Source: Coenobita brevimanus (taxonomy: Eukaryota; Arthropoda; Malacostraca; Decapoda; Coenobitidae). Taken from it: a stretch of 64,000 nt of DNA. A program made the translations under genes and the position numbers. The stretch covers positions 30,412,138 through 30,476,137 of the forward strand of contig CM064732.1 of NCBI GenBank assembly GCA_032717465.1. Reading direction: 5' to 3'. Each line of letters opens with the position of its first letter. Position 1 is the stretch's first letter. Under the pieces are notes generated by a model. It was not told the DNA's origin, did not search any database, and saw only the letters and a list, made by a program, of their open reading frames with translations. Positions 1 through 10,911 of the stretch are shown piece by piece.

Positions 1-753
1 GCAGCCAGTGGCTGAAAATACACAGGCTCTTAATCTAGTATCCTAACCTAAGGGGGTCAACAGTCTGACCCTGGCTGCTCTTGAGGAGAGCTGACACATT
101 ACCAAGCCTCACCGAGACTGGAGTGAGGCGTAGGCACCGCCTAATGTTAACCCCACGAAGTTTCAAACCCTTGCAGGTCTTCCACCACAGCCAGCCTTGA
201 GCTACACTTGACAGGTAAAAGCTCACCCCACTCACACCGGTCAAAATTTTTTAAAAGTAAGATATTTGTCCACGTAGGAAATAAGCAGATAATTACTATG
301 CCAACCAGTTTCTCCAAAAAAAAAAAAAAAAAAAAAGTGCAAATACATGAAAAAATAGTAGAGTAGCTGAAAAATCACACGACTCTGAAACGGCCTCTGA
401 TTGGTCGTGATGTCACTACTCACACTGAGGCAACAAAGTTGACTTTGTTTACGTTTAACCTGCATACAATGTGCTTATTTCTGACCTCCAAGAATGCCCA
501 GTGACAAGATGAATAATCGCTAGTGTTTCGTTCCAATGTGTAAGTGCACAGACAAAAGCACACCTCGGAAATTATTTCTCTGTGTATCAGCCAATCAGAA
601 TAAATGAAAGCAACGGTGGCTGGCTGCTTGTCGGAAGTTCCCATTAATAGAATGCAGTCTTTACTGTTGTGAAAATATTGTTTTCTTCACCATAGGTTCA
701 TATAAACCTAATTATCTGAAATCCGGTCGAAAAAAATGTGCTTAATTTAACTA
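1..753. other. No gene recognised
   Basis: No coding signal stands out. Short open frames are present on the minus strand but show no recognisable motif or composition bias. An adenine run of about 21 bases lies at 316-336. Confidence 0.6.
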
Positions 754-1080
754 TTAACCCCTAACCACCACCTAACGTGTATAATCGTCACGATTTTGGG
801 CGCGGAGCAACTCTGGTTGACATGTATAGCCGCAAGCATCTTCCCGCCACCCTTTGAACTTTAATTTATCCTTACTCATCGACGGGACCACCTGGAGACG
901 TGGGGATACTTTCATTTGAAAGAGGAAGAATTGGTAAACCTTACCTATCTTTATTTTTTTCTCTAGCTGTTATAGTTTGGCAGATATTAGGGTTTGAAGT
1001 TAGGGTATTGTTTTCCATCATGGACATCCCCCGTAGGGAGGAGCGTGATATATCGAAAAACCCCGGCATGTAGGGGTTAA
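754..1080. mobile_element. piggyBac-like MITE (candidate)
   Basis: TTAA occurs at 754-757 and 1077-1080, and the bases just inside form an inverted repeat (CCCCTA at the left, TAGGGG at the right). Counting flanking bases, CTATTAACCCCTA is matched by TAGGGGTTAATAG. A TTAA target site followed by CCC-type inverted termini is the known piggyBac pattern. The interior of about 320 bp has no ORF, so this would be a non-autonomous copy. The inverted repeat is short, so chance is possible. Confidence 0.45.
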
Positions 1081-2043
1081 TAGAAAATTAGGATTCAGAG
1101 AGAAAACGAGCTAAGGTTAGTGAATATTTCTATTTTAGATTGCCAACACGCCTTGACAGACTTCTGCTTTGCACAAATACTGATTTATAGTGCAAATAAA
1201 TGTAATTGTATATTAAACTGATATTTATGCAAAGTCAAAGTCTGCCAAGGTGAGTTGTTGAGCTAAAGGAGAAACACCCTCTAACTTTAGTGTGTTTTTG
1301 CTCGGAATCGTGATTTTCTATCAACAAAATAAATACAAAAATTTGACCGCATTTCAGATAATTAGGTGTGTATGAATATATATAGTGATAAAATCTATAA
1401 CATTTACCAATTAAAAGTGCCGATTCGGTGTTGATTCGGTAAATGACCGGCGATTCGGTATTTCGTCGCAAACTCCTGAAGGTACTTCTATTTCCTTGAA
1501 GTTCAGAGCACTCACTGAAACTGCTCTTTCAGAGAACTAACAATGAACAGGTCAAATATTAAACATTCATGAGAATAATACCAATAAAGCTCTACAGATA
1601 TTGTATGCCATGCATTAAACACTTTCCACCTTATGAGGTACGAGCACCGCTCAGGAATAGTGTAGCTGTAAGGTACTTCTAGTCGATTTCACTGCAGTTT
1701 ACTTACCTAACAGGTGCCACCCATTTACTTCATGAAAAGTATTCCTTCGCAACAAACTTGAAGAGAATAGTTTGGATCTACTGTGGCCATGTCGGTACAT
1801 ATCATGACAACTATTATATCGCTGCTAATGGTAAAGTCTCTTGTGACGGATTGGGGCAACGTCTGCAATATGAATACTGACGGCATCGCCAATATGGAGG
1901 CTGCTTCCCTCCAGCCGCAAAGAATTAAAGTTATCACGTTTTGATCAGTGATACTGATAAAGTAAATTAATAGATACATATACCGTAAGCTTCTAAGTAC
2001 ATGGCACAGCGCACTTGACATGTTTACTCAGAACCAGAAACAC
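1081..2043. other. No gene recognised
   Basis: AT-rich sequence without recognisable coding, RNA or repeat structure. Small minus-strand open frames exist at 1235-1471 and 1725-2021 but have no recognisable domain. Confidence 0.55.
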
Positions 2044-2121
2044 GTAGCGCGGTCTGAGCTAGGCTTGAACTTGGGTCACTTGGATTGGGAGTCGAGTGCA
2101 AGTGCTCTTTTAACCGCGCCT

Positions 2122-2124
<3 letters not shown>
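2044..2124 (-). repeat. tRNA-derived SINE head
   Basis: On the minus strand the block carries a box A-like sequence (CGGTTAAAAGAGCAC) and, about 45 bases on, a box B-like sequence (AAGTTCAAGCC), the internal Pol III promoter layout of a tRNA. The acceptor arm does not pair well, so it reads as a tRNA-derived SINE rather than a functional tRNA. A (GT)n tract abuts its 5' side. Confidence 0.5.
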
Positions 2125-2174
<50 letters not shown>

Positions 2175-2175
2175 A

Positions 2176-2227
<52 letters not shown>

Positions 2228-2266
2228 AAAAAGAAGAAGAAGAAGAAGAAGAAGAAACAGAAGAAA
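2123..2266. repeat. Compound microsatellite (GT)n-(GA)n-(GAA)n
   Basis: Successive tracts of GT (about 2123-2172), GA (about 2180-2223) and GAA (about 2224-2266). Open frames across it are artefacts of the repeat. Confidence 0.98.
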
Positions 2267-2408
2267 GAAGGTCGTTTTCGTTCCTGTAAACCTGGTACAA
2301 TATCCGGCAAGAAAAACTGAGATGCTGGTAATTTTGCAAGAAACAAAAGGAGGTAAAAAATTTAACGATACTGTCAAAGGATGGGTGAGCCTGTAGATTA
2401 AAAACTTT

Positions 2409-2409
<1 letters not shown>

Positions 2410-2487
<78 letters not shown>
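2410..2487. repeat. (GT)n microsatellite
   Basis: Nearly uninterrupted GT dinucleotides for about 77 bases. Confidence 0.98.
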
Positions 2488-2490
<3 letters not shown>

Positions 2491-2539
2491 TCACTGGGTC
2501 GGTCATGATCAATGATGGTCGTGATCATCAGCTTTTTAC

Positions 2540-2743
2540 CCTCCCGGAAGAGAGCTGAGAACTCATATAGTCCGCTCTAAGGGCTAAGCCTTGACCTTCA
2601 CACACACACACACACACACCCATCCCCTTGCACAAAGGGGACAGTACCCACCTGCTTCGTCACTGAAACTTTTTGCATCCCATGCAATGCACAAATCCCC
2701 GTCTTAGCAGATGCCAAGCGAGAGCGTTACCACTAAGCCGGCA

Positions 2744-2746
<3 letters not shown>
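2540..2746 (-). repeat. tRNA-derived SINE (candidate)
   Basis: The minus strand begins with GCCGGCTTAGTGGTAACGCT, which resembles a tRNA 5' half with box A. The expected box B is degenerate (GGGGATTTGTGCATT). A short (CA)n at 2601-2619 lies inside the body. It is flanked on the right by (GT)n. Decayed SINE is the best reading; a functional tRNA is unlikely. Confidence 0.45.

Positions 2747-2803
<57 letters not shown>
2745..2803. repeat. (GT)n microsatellite
   Basis: About 58 bases of GT dinucleotide adjoining the 5' end of the SINE-like block to its left. Confidence 0.97.
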
Positions 2804-2804
<1 letters not shown>

Positions 2805-2989
2805 CTTTGTGAGGTGTTTGTTGTTGCTTAACCCCGGTTAGTCTGATTGAGCAGTCCCGTCGACCGTAGGCAAACAACCGCCCCAGTGGAATTGTCCTGT
2901 ACTGCTGTGTGTGTTTGTGTTAAGATGGTAGGTGGCAGTTGGCTCCAGTCGCTGGGTGTTCGGCAAGAGATTGGTCGATTACGTGTTGT

Positions 2990-3850
2990 CTAGGAGGGAA
3001 GGGTGGAGTTGAGGATGGAAACAGAAGGGATGGAGAAAAGGGAGAATCGCTGAGGAGGGAGACACTGAACTAGGAAAGTACGAAGAATGGATGGCTGTAT
3101 GAGGAAGGAAGGAATTAGATAAGGAAGGAGTCATTCAAGGAGTGAAGGAAGATGGAAGGAAGTCATTAGGCTGTTGGGGAAGAAGGCGAGCGGATGGAAA
3201 GAACTGGAGTTAGGAAGGAGGGAGGCAATTGGGAGGAAATGTAATGAGAGGGAACTGACAGGAGGCAGGGATTAGAAGGAAAGGATATGAATGAGGGAGA
3301 CAAAAAGGAAGGGATGGAAGGACGGAAGCAAAGAAGTCAGGCAAAGAGAGAGGAATGGAGGAAAGGAGGGAGGCTTAGAGGATGGGAAAGATGGAGAGTT
3401 GAAATCAGAGTGTAGTGGAGGGAAGGAAAGCAGGAGGGAAAGGAGACACTGAAGGAGGGAAATAAGGAGGAAAGAAGGTACTAAAGAAGATATGAAGGGA
3501 AGGAAGGAAAGAAAAAGACAAGGAGAGAGGCAGTGAGGGAGGGAAGTGAGGCGGAAGGGAAGAATGGAGGAAGCGAAAATAAACTGAAGAAGGGAGGCAG
3601 GGATAACGTGAAGAGCTATAGAATAAATGAAGAGAGGATGGCGGGGAAAAATGACGGAGAGAAGAAAGATGGTAAGGGGAAAGGGAGGACAAGAGGGAAG
3701 AAAGAGGAAAGGAGAAGGCACTGACGGTGGTAGGAAAGGAATGACAAGAGTATGGAGGGAAGAACTGAGGAAGAGAGGGAAGGTGAGAGAAAAGAAGAAT
3801 AGAAGGAGATGACGATCGAGGAGGAAGAAGAGGAAAGGGAGTAGAAAAGT
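2990..3850. repeat. Purine-rich (GGAA/GGGA) degenerate tract
   Basis: About 860 bases in which the plus strand is mainly G and A, built from degenerate GGAAGGA-type words. Open frames here on either strand (Ser/Leu/Phe/Pro-rich on the minus strand) follow from composition and are not genes. Confidence 0.9.
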
Positions 3851-4099
3851 GAAGAATGCATGTAAAAAGAAGAGCTTAAACTCTTTTAATACTAAGACGT
3901 ACGTTTATTTTCTGTTTTTGCCGTTAGAGTCTGTTATATTAGGGTTTGGGGTGATTTTTTTTTATAGCGAATGGACTAAGGGAGATTATGCTTCTACTCC
4001 CAAGTATCAGAGATTTTTCCTAAACAAAAGAGGAGAACAGAAAATAAGATATATTAGTATACAAAGGAATACAAAGGAAAGCAAACAGTAACAAACCTA

Positions 4100-5717
4100 A
4101 TGGCCTATTCAGGGCGTTTGTTAAAAAGAAGAGTATGCCTATGATATCCAATTGTATGGCATAGGATACCAAAGCAAGACGGCTTCCCCCGCCCACCAAA
4201 CCCTCCAGTCGAAACCGACAGGAAAAAAAGTAAGCAGGATCACCATTAAGCAAGAAAACTGACATGGAAATTTCATAGAAAAGACTGAAAAGACAGAACT
4301 ATATCCTACACTAACTAAATTCCATATGTTGACAACTGTACTTAAGAAAAAGTGTTTTGCTTCACTGGACTGTAAACATTTGCCGATGATATCTATAAGA
4401 TTACCTGTAGTGTAACTTGACTGGTCTGTTGTGAAGCACTTGTCTACTACCATACTGTCGTGTCCCTTAAAAATTTTGTATACTTTAATTAGATCCCTTT
4501 GTAATCTGTACTTTTACAAGTTAAACGGTTTTAGCTCTTCAAAACGTTCCTCATATGGTTGATTCTTTAATCTGGTAGTAACATTTTTGTAACTGTTGCA
4601 CTCTCTCTAATTTCTCAATATCTTTCTTATAATAAGGTGACCAAAACTGAACACAGTACTCTTAATGGGGCCGTACTAAGGAACTGTACGAGGTGAGAAT
4701 GATATTCTTTGACTTGAATTCAAATGCACTTCCTATAAATCTGATTAGTTTAATAGCATTCTTTATTACCTCTTGCATTATCCACCTGGTTTCATATAAT
4801 GGGTAATTTTTATTATTCTTGAATCTTTCTCCTGATTCATATTCTGGGGATGAGCATTATTATTTGTGTACAAAACTATCTCATTATTACTCCCAATACT
4901 GAAAACTTTTCATCTGTCAATATTCAAATCCATTTGCCACTTTTGAGCATAGTAAAATAACAGATCTTTGAATCATCACTCTTTGGTTGTAGCTGCTCTA
5001 TTACGATTTTTGTATCAGCATATCTGGAGATTATACAAAACAAGCCTTCATCAGTAACGTCCATATAAATTAAGAACAGAACAGGGCCCACAACTGAATC
5101 CAGTGATACTCCTTTTGTGACATTCAATCAGTCTCATTCATCTCCATTAGGTACAACTCTCTGTTTGCATTCTGTAGGCCGTTTTTTTTTTTACCAATTT
5201 TTGTACATGGAATTTAATTTTCTCAAGGAGACGTTAATGGGAAACTTTGTCAATTGCTATCTGGAAATGGAGAGCAGTGCCAATTTTTAGTGATATATTG
5301 AATACTTGAGCTAAAGGATATAATATTTCATATTTCAAGTGTTTCAGGATTCTTTGAGATATTCTATCTAGTACAGGTGTTTTGTTGATCTTAAGATTAT
5401 CACAAATAGAACATCTTTCACTGATCACAATGTCACTAATTGTTCCATATTTTTCTACATGGATGGAGAAAAATGGAGGCAACGGACATGGATTTTCTGC
5501 TGTAGTGTTAAATAATTTTGACTATCTCAGTTTCATCATTTGTATGCTCACCATTTGGGGAGACTAGTGACCCTACTATTGGAGTCAATATTTTATTTCT
5601 GATTTAACAAAAAAATTCTTTCGGATTTGATTTATAAATATTACAATATTACCTGTATGTGTTTCAAAATTTCTCTTTCTTTCTTACTTTTACTAACCTT
5701 TTAGCATTTCGACGAAG

Positions 5718-5718
<1 letters not shown>
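4100..5718 (-). pseudogene. CR1 reverse transcriptase and C-terminal part, decayed
   Basis: Minus-strand translations show the CR1 C-terminus (EAKHFF then VVNIWN, 4139-4453), a degenerate palm region where YADT replaces the usual FADD/YADD (4924-5127), and the fingers region with ILKHLKYEI and VFNISLK (5234-5482). Next to the last block the sequence jumps from FQIA to IDKVSH, so the segment normally holding the first catalytic aspartate is deleted. RT copies RNA into DNA at the target site; this copy cannot. Frameshifts and stops separate the blocks. A short piece up to about 5718 matches the linker of the CR1 copy near 23460. Confidence 0.75.

Positions 5719-5797
<79 letters not shown>
5719..5797. 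repeat. (AT)n microsatellite
   Basis: About 79 bases of AT dinucleotide, exactly where the CR1 element is broken by the following insertion. Confidence 0.98.
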
Positions 5798-5799
<2 letters not shown>

Positions 5800-6122
5800 G
5801 GTGTTCAGCATTTATAGGGGAGAAATAAAAATTCTGGATATTTAGGAGGGCAAAGTATGCAATCGATTCCACTTTACAAAGCATTCAAGCAAAAATTTTA
5901 TGTTTTTTTACCAATGCAAAGTCATGCCTCACTACCCCTGCATTCTGTAAATCTAACTGCTCTGAGTACGTGAAGGGTATGGTGAAGAAAGGTAAAAATA
6001 AACAATGTGGTACAAAAAGAAACAATATTTTCGAGCTATACAACAAGCATAATCAATTTATTACATGTGGGATTTTTTGGTCGAGTCGTAGAGGGCTCTG
6101 TGGTGCTGCACAACATGGAAGA

Positions 6123-7420
6123 TCAACTGTCTTCTTCCTTCATCGTCAGACCACTGTTGTAGTCCATTGCCAGTTTGACTGCCCGCTTAGCAGCCTCATT
6201 GACCACATTGAGGTGGGCCATGACATCATGAATGGGGCAGAGGTCATTGATGCTTGTCGGAGTATCCAGCTTCAAACACTGGAAGAGGTTTTTCGACTTC
6301 TGAGTGACAAACTTAGAGCTTCTCAGATCTGATGCCTTATCAATCGTCTTCATGTTCAAACGGCGCAGACCCTTCTTCCTCGGCAGTACTGTAGTCATAT
6401 GTTTCAGCATTTCCTGCTTTTCCTCAGCAGAGACTTTGTCAGAATTCATGGCTAGTGAAGCCAGGTCCTCACTGAGGTACCAGAGGTGGCTTTTGACTTT
6501 GTCCAGTGCCTTCTTTGCTACAATGGGATCCACCTCTATGAACTCTTCAATCTTCTTCAGGAGATTGAGGTCATTGATTGGAATGTCGAGAGCATATGGG
6601 GCTTCAAACCAGTGCATCACATAGAGTGTGACGAGGAAGACACAGATGCATTTGATGGCCTTCTTTTGATGCCATGTGAAGGGGAAGGAGGCTGCAAAAT
6701 TCAGTTGATTTCTGAAAAGGAAAATCTTGAGACAGTAAAGGCCTTTGGCCATCCAACGTGCTCTGTGATAGGCACCTGGACGGTGAAAGGTTATCTGTGC
6801 TGGCTTTTGCCAAGGAAAGCCAAAGACAGCTGGAGGAGCTCAAGGTAGTCATCACGGGGTTGTACATGATCCATGTGGCTGAGTATGAAGTGTTCAATGT
6901 CTTCGGCTCTTTTGGCAATCCACGAATGAGATTTTTCGTCTAGGTCATCATCGTAGGGATCGAAGGAATCTGTGTCAATTTTGTTCCAGAACTCTGAATC
7001 GACCGAAGAGAGGAATTTCAGGACCAGAAGAAGAGAAAAAGAGGTCAAACATCTCTGCCCCTATGAGTTCACACATGTGGTGCCTTCATGCCCAAAACAA
7101 CAGCAGGAATTGGAGACCTCTTTCAGTGACAATGCAAGCTCCTCTATGAACCCCGGTGTTAGATGCTGTAGTATCAAAACAGAGCCCTGCAATTCAGGGC
7201 TTCACTTCCGGCCATTCATCTAGATTCCTTAGCACTGCCGATCCCATTGCTTCGCCCATTCCAGCAGGGATCTTAGGGATCGCCAGGATCTTCTCCGTAC
7301 CAGTCCCTGTAACAACAATCGCCAGGCAATCAATGCGGCCGCTACCATCGATGTTGGGCAAGAGTTTCCCATCAAAATGGAGAATCAAGGGCGTTTGTGG
7401 CTGGAATTCTTTTTTTTTTT
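6123..7420 (-). pseudogene. RNase-H-fold transposase-like protein, broken
   Basis: Consecutive minus-strand blocks can be read as one protein. LHFDGKLLPNIDG and VDRLA-like text occur at 7194-7388; CFDTTASNTG followed by RGAC near 7120-7185; RHHMCELIGAE then GPEIPLFGRF near 7000-7095; DHVQPRDDYLELL near 6830-6870; ARWMAKGLYCLKIFLF near 6720-6770; and WFEAPYALDIPINDL then KSHLWYLSEDL to the stop at 6123. As I recall, this order is typical of a poorly characterised metazoan family present in many copies, in which CFDTT could supply a catalytic aspartate of an RNase H/DDE fold. That assignment is inference. At least two frameshifts are needed, so it is a pseudogene. The longest intact piece is 6123-6752 (209 residues). 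It sits within a block that interrupts CR1, consistent with a transposon gene. Confidence 0.6.
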
Positions 7421-7431
7421 TTTTTTTTTTT
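7410..7431. repeat. Poly-T run
   Basis: About 21 thymines on the plus strand just upstream (minus sense) of the transposase-like pseudogene. Confidence 0.95.
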
Positions 7432-7689
7432 AAATATTTTCAGCGATCTCAGTCCTTGATTCCTTCCGAACAGAGTGGAGAGATCCAACAGACAACGTGA
7501 GTTCCCCTATGTCAAGCCCTGCTGTGATCAAGGCGGGAGTTACCACTTGCATTGCAACTCGTGTTGAAATGAGGTATGGGTTTGAGAAGGCCAAAGAAAA
7601 ATTGCAAAGTATGGTGTAGTTCCCACCAGTAGTGGAACTGAATAAGCACTATGCCCTACTAGTTCCTGAAGGTTCGATTTTTCTGTACA

Positions 7690-7980
7690 CCCATATATAT
7701 ACAGCATATACTTACAGTCTTCTGTACTGCTTTCTTTGTAATTTTGATGAGCAAGTTCCTTTGCTGAAGGACAGTTCTTGATGTTAATGTTCCACCATTT
7801 GGGCTTTGAATTTTTCAAAGGCCGTCTGTTACGGATCGGTACACATATCTTGACAGCTTTGTTAAAATGCTGTGAAAACCGTGTCCATGCGTCGTGGACA
7901 TTCGTTGCCTGAATAATCGGTTCCCAGTTAATGCCCGAAATGGGTTTTAATTTTTGAAAGTAGGCTCTTTTGTAATCTGG
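7690..7980 (-). pseudogene. CR1 endonuclease-RT linker fragment
   Basis: The minus strand reads SKPKWWNINIKNCPSAKELA, parallel to SKPKRWNFDIKHCLAAKNIA in the CR1 copy at 23469-23963. It therefore belongs to the same CR1 element as the blocks at 4100-5718 and 8642-9810, separated from them by insertions. Confidence 0.75.
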
Positions 7981-7989
7981 TTCTTTTTT

Positions 7990-8632
7990 TTTTCTATCTA
8001 TCTATCTATCTGTATATTGCCAAACGCCTCAATCCCGTAACGGGTGGCCACAAACAAAACGCCTCCACGTCGCCCTGTCCAATGTCACTTTACTGCCTTG
8101 CTCCCAGCTACCCCCTCCCCACGCCATCATCCCTCGATCTCATCCTCGGCCTGCCCCTCCCTCTCCACCCCTTCCCCCTGACTCGCATACACTCTCCTCG
8201 TTAGTCTGTCGCTCTCCATCCTCTCCACATGGTCAAACCACCTCAGTGTATTTCTCCTAACGCTCTCTATCACATCCACATCCACACCACAGCCCTCCTT
8301 CATTTCCTCATTTGTCAGTCTGTCTTTTCATGTAACTCCACATGCTCCTCCCAGATACAGCAACTCATTTCCACTGCTCTCACTCTTGACCTGTGTCTTT
8401 CCAACAAGGTCCAAGCTCCACTTCCAGATGTCAGAGCTGATATCACAATACTGTCATGCAATGACTACATCCATGCTCACTTCACTGTTCCTTATCAGTG
8501 TCACTGCTCTCAAGGAACCGGCAACCTTTCTTTCCTGCTGTACCCTTTCAAGCACTTCACCCTCTAGACTTCCATCACTACTCATCACACTATCCAAGTA
8601 CTTAAACGCACTCACATTGTCCATTTCCTCCT
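7990..8632 (-). mobile_element. RTE-like LINE 3' fragment nested in CR1
   Basis: The left end carries the family's 3' terminus (complement of GGGATTGAGGCGTTTGGCAA) followed by a (GATA)n-type tail at 7994-8012. The rest matches the C-terminal RT region of the copy at 11914-13796. It is 5'-truncated. A possible target duplication, TTCTTTTTT, lies at 7981-7990 and 8633-8641, and CR1 sequence resumes on both sides. TATCTA tails are shared by all copies in the window. Confidence 0.8.
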
Positions 8633-8641
8633 TTCTTTTTT

Positions 8642-9250
8642 CATTAGTGGAATTAATGCTATAGTCACTGAAATTAAAGGTAAATTTGACTCTATGATGA
8701 TCACTAGTACCAAACTCATCTCCTAAAAGAACATTATCAAGTAAATTTTCCGACGTTGCCATACAAGTTCTGAGATATTTCCTCGACATGTTGGCTAATC
8801 TACATACTGATGTAACGAACTCCCCAGCAAGTTAGTGTACAGTCCAATCCTGTCTGTGTGAGGATAAAGATTTACTTTATATTGTTACAGATAAAGTAAA
8901 ATATCCAATAAATTACAGTATTTTGGAAGCAACAGACTTCAGCTATGTGTTCCTATAACCTGTTGTTAGTTTCACTGGACTAGGTTGGTGGATGATAAAC
9001 CAACCCAAGTGTCTTATCATTCCAAGCAATTCGTTTGTAAGTTGAAAAAAAATTATGTCAATATTTTCGATGTACAGCTTTGGAGTTAGTATTGAATGAA
9101 GATTTGTTTCATATAAAGCAACACTCCACTTCCCTTTCTTCCATTCTCTTTGTTCAGTATCTAACCAAGATTCGGAAACGCAAATTATATCACGGTCATC
9201 AACACACACAAGTCTCTACATCTACATCCGCAAATTTATTTTGCAAACTA
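8642..9250 (-). pseudogene. CR1 endonuclease fragment
   Basis: Minus-strand text IICVSESWLDT (near 9180) and LLDNVLLGDEFGTSDHHRV (near 8700-8750) are the TESWL and GxSDH motifs of apurinic-type endonucleases that nick target DNA for LINE insertion. The same motifs appear in order in the CR1 copy at 23469-24520. Stops and frameshifts break it. Confidence 0.75.
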
Positions 9251-9259
9251 CATGCACTG

Positions 9260-9500
9260 GCGAAAAATACAATTAAGAATCCATTTCATTGATGAAGGGA
9301 GCAGGGGATACTTCTCTTACCCTGATTACAGTTCTCCGAATGCTGTGCGTTTTTCCTCCAGAAAAGGCAGACAGCATCATTCAGGAGATGGCCAAGTCAT
9401 GCGGAACCGACAGCACTCAGGCGAAGGCCACTTTCAACAAACAAGACCGGCTGCTGGTAGAACTCGTTCCACGTACTGACAAACTCTACACGTTCTTATA
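9260..9500. other. Unexplained segment between CR1 endonuclease and ORF1
   Basis: A plus-strand ORF at 9289-9501 (70 codons) has protein-like text (EMAKSCGTDSTQAKATF, LLVELVPRTDKLYTFL) that I do not recognise. A short portion near 9345-9375 resembles sequence at 24545-24580 beside the other CR1, so part of the block may be CR1 leader. It may also be a captured exon fragment. Nothing firmer can be said. Confidence 0.3.
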
Positions 9501-9810
9501 AATAAGTAGATCTTAACCGATTAATTGAGGTGAAAGCCTTGCTGTAGAATACATTCTTTGCTCCAGTCCTAGGAAAGACACTGGAGATCAACACATTCTT
9601 TGTCTTGGACGTGTAGCGCAGTATCATCATACGCTTCAACAGTTCCTCTGATCTGGTCTGTACAGCGCCATTTGCATCTGCATGCACAGCCACGAGCGTA
9701 TCGTCAATCGAACCGTGTTACTCTGTCCAGGGCCTCAATCACATCACTTACTCCAGCATCTGGTATGCAAAAACGTTTTCTGTTACTAGGTGCCCAGCCG
9801 CAAAACTCAA
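9500..9810 (-). pseudogene. CR1 ORF1 esterase-type fragment
   Basis: The minus strand contains CIPDAGVSDVIEALDRVTR near 9720-9780 and, after frame changes, TRSEELLKR, LISSVFPRTGA and VFYSKAF at 9500-9650. This matches the order of motifs in SGNH/GDSL esterase-like domains known from CR1 ORF1 proteins. It lies upstream of the endonuclease fragment in the same orientation, which places it at the 5' end of the composite CR1. It has frameshifts and cannot be functional. Confidence 0.6.
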
Positions 9811-9819
9811 CGAACTGGA

Positions 9820-10210
9820 TTCGGACGATAAAGAGAGGAAAAAAAAAAGTGAGAAAACAGAAGAAGAAAGAGACAAAAGAGAGGACAGGAAGAAGAGAGA
9901 GAATAGGAGGAAGGGAGGGAAAAGAAAGGAGAGAGGAAGGAATGGAGAGAGGAGAGAGGATACTTAGAAGAAAGAAAATGGAAGAAAATGGGGAGGACGG
10001 AGACAGGAAGAGAAAGGCAATGGTAAAAAAAAGACAAAACGGAGGAAAACAATAAGGAAGAAAAATGGGGACAAGGAGTGATGAGAGGCGAACAGAAAGC
10101 TTGCACACGGGGAGAAGAGAGAGAAGAAAAAGAAGAGAGGGAAAGAGAGGTGGAGAGAAAGTCGAAGAAGAGTGAAAAGAGGAAAAAAAAAAAGAGAGAT
10201 AAAGCGCAAG
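9820..10210. repeat. Purine-rich (GA) degenerate tract
   Basis: Plus strand is dominated by AGA/GGA words. The overlapping minus-strand ORFs rich in Ser, Leu and Phe are compositional. Confidence 0.9.
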
Positions 10211-10319
10211 TGAAATTAAACACGGTTGAACAAAAGAGGTAGTGTAAGAGGAAGCTTAATAGAGAATGTAGCGGCTGAATTGTGTGTAAACTTCATCAAT
10301 CTCCTTGATAATGCCTTCA

Positions 10320-10810
10320 TGAACTAACCTCACCCTCCCTCCCTTTCTCCTTCCCTCCCTGCACAAACGCCTCTACCTCCTACTATCCTAATCTCGCTCT
10401 TTCAGCATCAACATTTTTCTTCCTCCTTCTTCCTTATTTACCTTACCCCCCTTTCTCTCTTTCTTCCAGCCTCCCGCATCATCCTCATACCCTACTTCTT
10501 ACCCTTCTCTACAACCCTCCCTACCTTCCCATCTCTCTTCTGTGCTTACCTTCCTCTTTCTCTTTTTTACATCTTTCCCCAACTTCTTTCTCTACCTCCT
10601 TCCCCTTCTATCTCCCTCTCACTATTCCCTGTCTTCCTGTCTTGTCCTTCTCCACTCTCCCTTTATTCTCTGTCTCTCCCCCACACTGTGTTCTCAGCTT
10701 TCCGTAACACTCCTTTCCATCTCTGATTCTTCTATCCCTTTCCTCTGTACTCTCTTTCCCTTTTTCTCTGCCTCCCTTCCTCTGTTTCTACTTGTTATTC
10801 TCACATTTGT
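10320..10810. repeat. Pyrimidine-rich (CT) degenerate tract
   Basis: Plus strand is dominated by CCCTTCCT-type words, the strand opposite to the tract at 9820-10210. No gene is visible. Confidence 0.9.
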
Positions 10811-10911
10811 GGGGCTACCATAAGTACTAATTTTTCCGGACGTGTCCTAATTTTTGGTTCTTTTAACTCCGTCCAGGAAGAACTTCTAAATACTTAGAAA
10901 CGTCCAGGATC

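Larger units (their letters stand above)
5798..7692 (-). mobile_element. DNA transposon-like insertion in CR1 (candidate)
   Basis: This block separates two parts of the CR1 element that are contiguous in the second CR1 copy. Its ends show a weak imperfect inverted match (ATGGTGTTCAG at the left, ATGGGTGTACAG on the complement of the right end), both next to TATATA, as in a TA-targeting element. It carries one broken transposase-like gene on the minus strand. The termini are short and lie in AT-rich sequence, so exact boundaries are uncertain. Confidence 0.5.
4100..9810 (-). mobile_element. Composite CR1-clade LINE with two nested insertions
   Basis: Four minus-strand blocks occur in the order expected of a CR1 element: ORF1 esterase (9500-9810), endonuclease (8642-9250), endonuclease-RT linker (7690-7980) and RT plus C-terminus (4100-5718). 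Aligned by eye against the second CR1 at 21690-24530, the linker and RT blocks are contiguous there, with no counterpart of 5719-7690. The RTE fragment at 7990-8632 likewise falls inside a continuous stretch of the other copy. This is therefore one old insertion later hit twice. All reading frames are broken. A piece at 9260-9500 is not explained. Confidence 0.75.

Noticed and set aside
2024..2528. Long ORFs encoding Cys-Val, Thr-His, Arg-Glu and Ser-Leu repeats
   Set aside because: They are translations of (GT)n, (GA)n and (GAA)n microsatellites; open frames follow from the repeat.
5693..5884. Tyr-Ile repeat ORFs across AT tracts (also near 19287, 19800, 41714, 41925, 43565)
   Set aside because: (AT)n has no stop codon in two phases, so these are artefacts.
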